DNA of 64,000 nt, from NCBI GenBank assembly GCA_028583405.1, contig CM053260.1:20228813-20292812 (forward strand), in the 5' to 3' direction. Below the pieces are notes generated by a model. The model was not told the origin of the DNA. It ran no database searches and saw nothing but the letters and a program-made list of their open reading frames with translations. Made by a program: the position numbers and the translations under genes. Positions 12,206-21,949 of this stretch are shown here, piece by piece (position 1 is the stretch's first letter; each line of letters begins with the position of its first letter). The DNA is from Pogonophryne albipinna (taxonomy: Eukaryota > Chordata > Actinopteri > Perciformes > Artedidraconidae).

Positions 12206-13125
12206 AAGCCCCTGTCACACTGTCCCGAAATTGACACCCGATGGACACACGAATATGGAATTGTGAATTTCGCACGAAGATGGCCCCGAACCACACACAC
12301 AAAGGCAACATTTAAGACATACAACTGCAATGAAAGTACCAAAAAGAATTATGTTACAGTACTATGATACTGTACTGATATCTTCAGACTTTGTTCTTTA
12401 CTTTATCCGTCTTTATATGTAGAAAATATTACGTTTTCTCCGTAATGTTGTTTCCATAGCAACAACAACTTCCTGTCAACTCTCCTTCAAAATAATATAT
12501 TATATCCTTTTCAGTTTCACAGAACACAAATTGGGTTATTTACATAATATGTTTACATGATTTTGTTGTGCAATAAAACAACCAGATGGACACACGATAA
12601 AGGAAATGTTCAAATTCGGCTCTGATTGTAGCAACATCGAGCCATTCGTGAGGGCATCTTAAGCCATCGTATGACCGCTGGTGGAGTTTCTCAGGCTCCG
12701 GCAGCAACTTCGTGAGCGGTGGGAAAATCTTTGGCATGCCAAAAAATTGCAGAAGGACCTTGCGAAGGTTCATTTTCGTGTTGAATTTGTGTGTCAATTT
12801 TGCCCTTCGTAAGGCCATTGTGAGGGCATCTTGTTATCATCGGTGCCATCGGGCATTCGCCCCGATCAGAGTGAAGGCGAATGCCCGATGGCACCGATGA
12901 TAACACGAAGATGACACGATTCGACAAGATGCCCTCACGAGTGCCTTACGAAGTTGCCGCTCATGAAGTTGCTGCCGGAGCTTGAGAAACTCCACCGGCG
13001 GTCATACGATGGCTTAAGATGCCCTCACGAATGGCCCGATGTTGTTACGATCAGAGCCGAATTTGAACATTTCCTTTATCGTGTGTCCATCGGGTGTCAA
13101 TTTCGGGACAGTGTGACAGGGGCTT
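12206..13125. mobile_element. Palindromic foldback MITE, TA-flanked
   Basis: The left end aagcccctgtcacactgtcc is the reverse complement of the right end, and TA sits at both outer borders (12204-12205, 13126-13127). The arms continue inward (12586-12720 against 12955-13095), and a tight inner palindrome lies near 12826-12905 around cggtgccatcgggcattcgc. The left arm carries about 346 bp extra relative to the right, between two copies of gatggacacacga (12240 and 12586). No transposase is present. It would fold into a very long hairpin. Confidence 0.8.
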
Positions 13126-13975
13126 TAAGGATAAGGGTTAAGTCTTTCTTGTGGTAAATCACATTTAAATCCATATTCCTGTTCATATTAGACATTGCCC
13201 TGTAGCTTTCATGAGCAGATATTAAAGGATCAATCGGTTCTACATGTTTTATCACATTACATTTAATACAATGTACTTGTTACGTCTGTGAAATAATGTA
13301 GTTACATGAAATCTATATGCCGGATCTTGACAAACCAACACTTTCAAACTTCAGACACTTCATGGGAGTAACTATCATGGGAGTTTGTTGAATGTTAAAA
13401 TGTCATGAGACGGCACAGCAGGGGGTAGAGCAGAGCTCAAACTGCATGTGTTTAAGAAGCATGAAGACAAATGTGATGTCAGATATGACTTTGATCTGTT
13501 TTGTCTCTGGGGTGGTTTGACTACTTTGATGTTTATTCCCAAACATCACATATGGGGGCTTTGTGAATATGTGGTTGCTTGTGTTACTCGTAATGCTAAA
13601 CCTAAATAAACATCTGTACCAGTTATTGAGACACAAGGTCAATGAATGCAACTGATCTCATAAGATTAAAAAAAACGTAAAGGGGGCATTGGTGAGAAGG
13701 AGATGTGCAACCTGGCACAAAGTTCAGAGCACTGTGGCACAACGTACCCCGAGGCTTGCATGTGCAACATATCACTATAGTCAAGTCATGTAGGGCATCA
13801 ACATTTAAACAAGAATTTTAAAGGAAATAAAATATCTTATTACATCTGATTGGAAACTAATCAGATCTGCCCTCAAAAGTAACAATGTTAGGAAGATAAG
13901 CTGCTATCTTCGTGGCATATACAAGTAATCAATTTTGTTTCTTAAGTTTCAAAGGACAACAACATTGTTCTAGAG

Positions 13976-15017
13976 CAGGAGTGGGAACCTTTTTCCTCTC
14001 AAGGGCCATTTCAATTTTTTCAACATCCTCCGAGGGCCGTACAAATGATTGACCTCTGCTTAAAAATACTAAAATCACTGCCCATTCATTTCACCTTTCT
14101 TTCATGCTGTGCAAAGAAAAAGCAACCTCTTAATCCAGATATCTTACCATGACTCGCGTATGCATGCACGTGCACGGTTGTGGCATCACATGACCACCAA
14201 AACAGAAAGATATGGACACAAGATGTGTGCAATTTTGTTTCCTATCCATGTGAACATGATTTAAGTGGGAGGGGGACCTAACCTCCTCTAGGAGGGTCCG
14301 GGGGCACGCTCCCCCGGGAAGTTTTTTTTTATTAAATGTTGAAGTTAAAAGCATCAATCTGGTGCACTTTGAGAGCAACATTAGGAGATCTATGGATACA
14401 TCTCTCAACACCCATATGAAACAGAGCTGTAAGCAGATTTATCTTTCTTTATGGATATTTTACATATCACTCCCCTTTCAAACTGTATTCTTGTTTATTA
14501 ACAACTTTTTTAAATGTCATATAGTATTTTATACCTGTTTACTTTATTCTCTTATTTTTTTATAACTATAATGATCATATAAAGATGTGCCTTTACCTCA
14601 CTGGTTGTAGAAAAAGCTTCTTATATTCATTAGCATAGCTAGCTAACCAGATGCTAATAACAACAAAGTTATTGACTGTATGATCAGTATGACAGATGAA
14701 CAGATCGCCAATGGGCTTACAGCTAAAGACATAGCCACGCAAAAACTGCGGCATGTGTACGGCTCCTTATCTGAAGTGCCGGAGCCGCGTTCTGGTGCTC
14801 TCCGTCAGAACTGCACCCCAGTCAGACGAGACATATACCACGTGATGGACCCTGACCTTGGCCAGGAAAAACAGGCACTCGCTTGTTTAATTCTTTTGCG
14901 GTCTAGATTTCTTAAAATAAATTCTTTTTTGCGTGTGTTTATAAATTACCTCAAGGGCTTCATCAAATGGTCTCGCGGGCCGTATACGGCCCGGGGGCCG
15001 GAGGTTCCCCACCCCTG
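13976..15017. mobile_element. hAT (Charlie-like) deletion derivative
   Basis: The left end caggagtgggaacc and right end ggttccccacccctg form the classic hAT 'CAGGGGTGGGGAACC' TIR. The 8-bp TSD differs by one base (TTCTAGAG at 13968-13975, TTCTAAAG at 15018-15025). Just inside are AAGGGCCATT and GGGCCGTATACGGCCC blocks. The 1042-bp body has no full transposase. A 116-aa + frame at 14680-15030 has no recognised domain. The diverged TSD and left TIR suggest an older insertion than the one at 6830. Confidence 0.85.
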
Positions 15018-15029
15018 TTCTAAAGTATG

Positions 15030-15235
15030 AGATGCAGATTGGAGATGAATCAGGATTGAACAAGGATGGCACCACAGCAGTAAATGATAGTATCATCGGC
15101 GTAGAAATTGAACTGTGCATTGGGAACATGTTACCCAGGTTGTTACCAGAGACAGTCAACTAAAATGGGGCCCAAAGCAGAGCCTTGGGGGACCCCTGAT
15201 GCAACATCTAGTCCACTGGATGAAAAGGCAGCTAA
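15030..15235 (-). pseudogene. Decayed LINE reverse-transcriptase fragment
   Basis: On the minus strand, GVPQGSALGPIL (near 15165-15200) is followed by FYADDTIIY (near 15085-15112). These are RT motifs 4 and 5, the latter carrying the catalytic YADD. In-frame stops between them and truncation on both sides make this a relic. It abuts the hAT right TSD, so it may be the sequence that element landed in. Confidence 0.75.
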
Positions 15236-15259
15236 CCCTAACCTTGAACAGTGCAATTT

Positions 15260-15885
15260 ACAAGACATAAACAAATATATATAAACAACAACAATACAAA
15301 TAAAGATAGTGCAAACTCCGGTGTTAAATAATCTTAAGGCCTGTGGGATGAAACTGTCTCTGAGTCAGGTGGTTTTTGGCCTGATGCTGCGGTACCGCCT
15401 GCCAGACGGCAGCAGACAGAACAGTTTGTGGCTGGGGTGATGGGGGTCTTTGATAATCCTGTGGTCTTTCTTCCTGAGCCGCTGGGAGTAGAGATCCTCC
15501 ATTACGGTTGAGGGCGGTGCAGCTGCCATAACAGGCAGTGATGCAGCCCGTCAGGATTCTCTCTATGGTGCACCTGTAGGAGGTCAGGATGCTCTATATG
15601 GTGCACCTGTAGAAGTTGCAGAGTAACCTGGAGTCCATGTTGAACCTCCTCAGCCTGCAGAGGAAGAAGAGCCGCTGTCAAGCTTTCTTGGTGATGGTGG
15701 TGGTGTGAAGAGTCCATGTCAGGTCCTCAGTGATGTGGACACCGATGAACCTGAAGCTGCTCACTCTCTCTACCGTAGTCCCATTGATGGCAATGGGGGC
15801 GTGTACCTCTCTCTGCTGCTTCCTGTAATCCACAATCAGCTCCTTGGTTTTGCTGACTTTGAGATGGTGGTCATCACAGTTTAAT
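15260..15885 (-). pseudogene. Decayed LINE ORF2 C-terminus plus 3' tail
   Basis: Read on minus, the block opens with KTKELIVDYRKQQRE, then VERVSSFRFIGVHITEDLTW, a KKAXQRLFFLCRLRRF stretch and a FYRCTI block, the post-RT region of a Jockey/Rex-type LINE. An imperfect duplication of tctctatggtgcacctgta sits near 15570 and 15593. The 3' side (15330 down to 15260) is A/T-rich tail. Frameshifts and stops show it is dead. The motifs differ from the L2-type copies elsewhere, so it is a separate family. Confidence 0.75.
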
Positions 15886-15889
15886 GATA

Positions 15890-18800
15890 TACCTTATGCT
15901 TTGAAGCATTGCAGTATAACTGTAGAATACAAATTTTTAGACAATTGCACACCCACACAGGTTTGACTGATTAGACCTCCGCTCAGGTTGAAGGTAGGTG
16001 GATTAATGCTGAGATTTATGGTCACTAGAACCCACGCACCAATAAGTGTGATAAAGGCTTAATCTTTCCTTTTTCAAGCTGTGCATCAAATATGAGAAAC
16101 TTAATTAGTACATGCCTACACAGTCCAGAGAGGAGGTCTAATCAGCCTGAATCATACATTAACACTTATCAGAGTGGGTTTACCAGTGGACCTTTGAACT
16201 TAAAAATGATTAAAATATCTAAGGTGAACTAGATCTGAATTTTTAGCTTTTTTATTGGGAATTTGCACCATTTAAATTATGCCAACTTTGGCCATTAGCC
16301 GTTCACAGTTGTAATGTTCCCAAAATTACAGGTGTTTGAAATGTTGTTACCACACACGTCACTTTTTATTGAATTGATTTGTCCAATATTTAATCATTTT
16401 TAAATGTTGTGAAACTACATAAGGGAAATATGTTTATATTTAACAACACTTTATTTTCTTATACCCTAATTCATATGCCACACACATATGACCACAACCG
16501 AATATGTTGAATACTGTACCTACCTACTTTAAATCTTAAATACTTTAAACTGAAGCTATCATAACCAGATATTGAGGAAAGAAAACTTAAACAAAAAAAG
16601 GGAAGTTTTGAAACATAATAATTTGTCCTATCTTCAAGACATGATGACAGGAAGGAACAGCATGGGGTAAAGGCATGTTTCAAACGGCATGTATCAACAA
16701 GGTCGTACAAAAAAAAGGGATTTCAGATATGTCTTTGATCTGTTTTGTCGGACACGTTTTTTTGCTAGCTTTTTTTTATATTCACTTGAATTCATAATCA
16801 GATATCAGTTTAAAGAGGTTAGCCGTAGACGTTCTCTCTCAAATCCTTTATTGCATCTAAATTTGCCAATTGGGCAGTACAAACTGACCGGCAAAATGGC
16901 AGATAAATAGTTAGAGAGCAATGCAGCTTATCACAAAACTTGATTTATTTTATTTAAACTTTAAATTCAAGGACGGTGCTTTCACTTCTCTTGATGGAGC
17001 AGTTCTATTTTTAGCTCACTCTCGATTTGCCATCTGTCTTTGTAACTGGTTGCTCTCACCAAATAAATAATTCCAACCGTGAGTCTGTTCAACAAATTGC
17101 AATCAGGAAATGTGTTACTTCTCTTTTGAACCTACACAACAAACAAAAGGTGAAGTGAGCAATAAGAGAACTTTGAAAATCAAGCACTTTTTAAGTTTAC
17201 AACCGTAACAAAAGTTTCTCTTAACAATTTCCAAGGTGATGGTGACTGGCAGTCTGAAAAGGTCCTTGAGGTAAAGATGAGTGTCTGGCAAAAGAACATT
17301 TTCCCTGAGTCTGAACAGCGCGACAGATCGATGTTTTATCTTGTGTTACAGCGCTGGCGTTGGGGAATTGTTGTCAGCATACTTGTAAGGGTGGCCCTGT
17401 AGTGTCCTATTATCACACACTGTCGGAGAGGAACAGCGTGTTCTCTTGAGCCCCATCCCGTCTCTTGTCATGTTGTATATCTGTATTTACCCTGCGCTCC
17501 AATTATAGGAAAACACAGGTTAAAGAATCGGAACATTTTGTAAGCTAAAGGCCATCAGTGGAATTGCTGAACGGCACTTAACTTTAGGAGCCTCGACTCC
17601 ACTGTATTCACTCGTTTATGATTTTTACCAATGAATACAAGGCGTAAATCTACCTTTTACAGGGTTGAGACTAAACTAAAAGATACAACATGAGGTCTCA
17701 CCTTCTCAAGACACCAATTCAATCACAGATTATACCTCGAGCTTGTTTGTTGTCTTTTTCTCTGCTCTCTGATGTTTCAGTGGCCGCGGTCACCGGTCTT
17801 TGACCTACTGCAAAGCGTGGGATTGAATCCAGCAATGTCCTTTTGTGTCTTTTTGTTTTGCAGTTTCAGACAAATCAATAAAATGTTCTTACCAAAGCTC
17901 TTCACTAAGCCACAACATAATACATTTTACTAATTACAATGAAAATGGTAATGATCAATAACCCTATCAGTTTATTTTCGAGTCAATCCCAATAAGTCCA
18001 TCCGGGTGCCCTTAACAAAAGAAATATAGAGCAGCCTTGAAAAAATTCAACCAAAAATGCCTCCAGATTAACCCTATTTTCAATCCCGTTCAGAAACTCT
18101 TTAAATATTTAACATCTGTGTCAATGTTAGTTTTATGCCACAGCAATGTTGTCATTTTTCAAAAGGTCTATCAGTCAGACTGTGCACGCTGCTAGTGATC
18201 ACCACACCAATGATAGGGAGCGGAGCCCAACTCTCCTCCTGCAGGGAAAATGAAAGAGACTTCCATCCGTGGGGACAAAGGCACTGTCACACGTCCCATC
18301 TCCAAACATCAATATTTCATTTCATTTCATTTTTATTTGTCCCGCTCATGGTACGCAAAACCCAATGTATAATAATGGCCAACAAAACATGTCTCTACAA
18401 ACACACCATTGACACAATATCATGTCAAGCAGCTGACAGCACAGTATGATCCTGGATTGGAGCAGGTTGCCATAGTTTCTATCAGCAGGGAGCAGCAATT
18501 GAACACTAATTTCCATATACTCATCCCGGCGATAATTACATTGAGATAAGATGTCATGGTGGGAAACGTATTCTGGAGACAGAAGGTTATTTTCAGCATG
18601 GTGGGATCTGCACTCAACTGAATACATTTTTCTCGTTGCCTTGTGTTTTTTACATGAGATAAAATACATTGTCTTTATTTAAAATGAAGATGTACCTTTT
18701 CTCATCACTGTAGTTGTTTTTTAAAATAGTTTTTTTTAGATATTTACCATTTTCACAACTGTAAAATGGTAAGACGGTTGTTTTTATGGATGCTGCCCTT

Positions 18801-19540
18801 TTACAGAAATTAACTCTAAATATTTGTAACACAGTAAAACATGGTTACAAAGATGAGTCCTGCTTTCTCTGAACTCAACACTTTTGAGGACTTATATGTT
18901 ACAGTATGTGACACATGCAACTCTTTAGTATTGTTTCAGTCCTTCCCCTGGGTGCAGATTGTACATAACATCTGTTGAATATCAATTATAGGTACATTAT
19001 GGTGAAGCAAACCTTTTGGCTTGACGCTTTTTCTCCAAGACATACAATATCGAATTCCTGCCTTGTGCACTGCACCACGAACAGCTGTATTTGCAACCAC
19101 AGACACACACATCCTTCATGCCACCCTGGAGACCAGGACATATCTTCCTGCCCACTTGGTGGTCCCTGTTCACACTGTTCGCCCCTCTCCACCACATCCT
19201 AATGATCTGCTTTTAGTCCTGCTCGGTGTACTGTATATGGATTTGCTATTCTAGGTTGTGTCCTTAGCCTGCCCTGTACCCACCTCGAATTCCCATAACC
19301 CCAGGGATAGTTAAAGGGATTAAAGTGAGTAAAGAGGTTGCTTTAGACCCACATATTGCCTCCAGTCCATCACCTTCAAGTTCAAACAACCTTCAACTGG
19401 TGAAGTTGAAAATGATTGCTAGAAACCCGTTCAGCTATGCACATACAAATATTGAATATCGATGTATTTCTGTTTTTTGTCTGCCTTTTGACTGATAGAA
19501 AAACATAATTAATGACAATTTTGTAACGTTTATAATTTTC
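15890..19540 (+). other. Intronic stretch, no gene seen
   Basis: The sequence is AT-rich with no supported coding region. A short inverted repeat ctgattagacctcc / ggaggtctaatcag lies at 15967 and 16133. A (TTTCA)n-type LINE tail, atttcatttcatttcat, appears near 18312-18332. The remainder looks like unique intron of the transporter gene. Confidence 0.5.
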
Positions 19541-19546
19541 ATAACA

Positions 19547-19842
19547 TAACATTACATTTAATTCAGCTGACGCTTTTATCCAAAGCGACTTACAATCAGT
19601 GTATTCAACCAAGAAAAAACAAACTCAAAAGCAAGAATCCTGCCGGTACATTTAGCGATCTATAGTCCAAACCAGTTTAAGTGCTATTGCAATTAAAGCC
19701 AAACCTTTAAAGTGCTACGTACATAAAAGAGTGTTTTTTTCTTTTTCTTTTATTGGCCAAGATGCAGTCAAAACAGGTGGGTTTCAGACTGCGACGGAAG
19801 ATGTTTAGGCTTTCTGCTGTCCCGATATCAATCGTTCCACCA
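19547..19842 (-). mobile_element. LINE 3' end (GCTGACGCTTTTATCC family), split by TTAA element
   Basis: The fragment carries the widespread fish repeat motif agctgacgcttttatccaaa next to a CATTACATTTA tail. On minus, the far end encodes ESLNIFRRSLKPTCF, the C-terminus of a LINE ORF. The match to this LINE breaks at 19842 inside ttccaccatt and appears to resume at 21001 with cgaaccaggaaaac, so the 1.15-kb TTAA element interrupts it. Related copies are at 44250-44850. Confidence 0.75.
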
Positions 19843-20078
19843 TTAAAGGGGGTGTAGGTAAGTTTGAGAAACCGGCTCGAGTGCACTAAAATTTGAAAGT
19901 ACACAGCCGAAAAGAATCCGCCCCTTCCTTCAGACTTCCTTACAGAGCACCTCCTCCAACACACATGAACGCGCACATGACTTAGGTTGGCTATATAGTT
20001 CAGGGGAATTGTAAACCATACAAAACCTGTCCAAGAGAAAAAGAGCGACCACGGCGTCAGATTTCAACTCTGTGTGTA

Positions 20079-20508
20079 TGGGGGTTATTCCCTATCTTTA
20101 TTCAAGAGCGTGGTATTTACATTTGAGAGCATACTTTATTGATTTCCTTCACTCAAACCCTGTCATCGCACCAAAGACAAACCAAAGAGTAACCGCCCTT
20201 ACGGGACGCTGTAATAAGTAAAACGAACGCACCCGCAAGGACACCTGTCCTCCTATTGGTTGAGGGATTTTGACAGGATTGTTGCACAAAAGTTTCGAGC
20301 GATCAGAGAATAAATCTGAGAGCAGAAAAAATCCGTAAGCAGCAATATATCTGAGTGCAAGTGTACAGTTTGAGCAGAAGCAGAGCAAATCTAAGTGCAA
20401 GCAGGCACTGTTTGAGTGCGAGGACAGGGTTTGAGGGAAATAAATACATAAAGTATGCTCTCAAATTTAAATACCACGCTCTTGAATAAAGATAGGGAAT
20501 AACCCCCA
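20079..20508. mobile_element. Inner TA-flanked MITE (copy in TTAA element 2)
   Basis: This is the reverse-oriented counterpart of 387-803, with the same tgggggttattccc ends and TA on both sides (20077-20078, 20509-20510). Confidence 0.65.
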
Positions 20509-20801
20509 TAGGTGTGTTGCATCAGTTGTCGCCATCGTTGAAAAGCAACTCCGATATTGACTCTGGTTTGAATTCTCCTAGTTTCCACTTTGTTTTTGTT
20601 CCTAATTTGCTCCGTTACATTATTTCTTTTGCCACCAGTAGACGATGTTGAACCTAACTCTGCCATGGTGAAAGTGGCCGCCTGTTGCTGGCGAGTCATT
20701 GAAGTACTGCTGCAATGCACGCCCAATGACGGCACGCCCAATGAGGGCACGAGATACATTTGTGCGTGCACGAGATGGAAGGCTGACAGACAGGGCGCCA
20801 A
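20391..20801 (-). CDS. 136-aa ORF inside TTAA element copy 2 (unknown)
   Basis: This is the near-identical twin of the frame at 94-504, in the opposite orientation. The differences are confined to a handful of residues (for example residues 2-3 and two near the C-terminus). It contains the same basic KRNNVTEQIRNKNK region and AFQRWRQL motif. No recognised domain, signal peptide or membrane segment is seen. It is a possible captured host or transposon fragment. Confidence 0.3.
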   Translation of the reverse strand: MAPCLSAFHLVHAQMYLVPSLGVPSLGVHCSSTSMTRQQQAATFTMAELGSTSSTGGKRNNVTEQIRNKNKVETRRIQTRVNIGVAFQRWRQLMQHTYGGYSLSLFKSVVFKFESILYVFISLKPCPRTQTVPACT

Positions 20802-21949
20802 TCCAATCCGTTTAGCCCGGCTAAACGGATTGGTCGTACTTTTTACAGTATTACGGCTTCCACAGATGAAATTTTTTTATGGATTTTTTGTCAAAGCACT
20901 TAAGATATGCATTGCTATCGGGATGTTAAGAGCATTCCATGGAATATAACAAAAAGTGTATCTCGAGCCGGTTTCTCAAACTTACCTACCCCCCCTTTAA
21001 CGAACCAGGAAAACAAACAGCCTTTTTTGTAAAGGGTCCCACTCATAGTAAGGCGGCTGGAAGCTGATTGGCCGATGCAGAGTAAAGTGCACGCTTGAAT
21101 TTTTGATCAACATTAGCAGAGCGTTTAATAAAATAAGTTGTTTCATCATAGAAATGGCTTTGAATTATAGATGGAACAATAGAGCATATTTGAACATTCA
21201 CTTCCTTCAATTACTGTGGCTAGCAGATAGAGAGAGGGCTGCAATAAAATGTAATACAGTGTTGATGAATTATGTATCTGAGAGGAAGCATTTAAATTGA
21301 CGACATGGCGGGACCACAATGCAGCCTCAGGGTTTGTCACAAATCCCTCTGACTACAATTGGAGGACTCCTGTGTTTCCTAACTAGCAATGAGTTGTGTT
21401 TATTTTAATTGTTCTCATCAACATGTATTATATGTATTCCTAAGGCCTAATTTATGTGTTGAATGCAATCCCAATTGGAAAGGCAATCCCTCATTAAAAA
21501 AAAACACTGCTTGGATCCACTCATTATGTATTTTCTTAGTGCCACCAGGTCAGTAACTCCACTTACAACCTTGAGTAAAAAGTAGCTAATTGACATATTT
21601 CCCTTTTTAAACTGTGAAAACATTAAAAGGTGAGATTAAGGTGAGATGAAAATATTGAAACCACACATACTGTAGTAATTAGCATTGTCACAGGACTACA
21701 CTTTGAAAGCATAAACAAAGCCATGCATTACAATAACTAAGTTGGCTGATTCTGTTTTGCGCAGAAATTCTCCCCCTCCAGTAACGATTCAACTGGGAAA
21801 TGTAAATATCCACACCGATCACGCAGCCTGTCACCTGGGAACTGAGGGCCTGCATTACCCAAATTACCCACTTTATGGAGGCCAGATTAAGGAACACAAG
21901 TCACAGTTAGAATACACATTACACATCACAAATATGTAGCGTCTTATAG

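Larger units (their letters stand above)
19843..21000 (-). mobile_element. TTAA-flanked nonautonomous DNA transposon, copy 2 (complete)
   Basis: TTAA at 19843-19846 and 20997-21000 flank a 1150-bp body with near-perfect 39-bp TIRs (AGGGGG-GTAGGTAAG...ctcgag and its complement). The element interrupts a LINE tail exactly at TTAA, supporting TTAA as the target duplication. Inside are an inner TA-flanked MITE, the same palindrome as copy 1 (here about 20804-20832) and a 136-aa minus-strand frame. No transposase gene is present, so mobility would need one in trans. PiggyBac or Kolobok class is inferred only from the TTAA. Confidence 0.85.

Noticed and set aside
15502..15717. His-rich 71-codon minus frame (MDSSHHHHHQ)
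   Set aside because: Out-of-frame reading of decayed LINE sequence (ggtggtggtg run); the real frame reads LRRF/GVHITEDLTW.
13410..16770. Shared cagatatg-ctttgatctgtt motif at 13478 and 16725
   Set aside because: A short match without repeat boundaries; could not be extended to a defined element.
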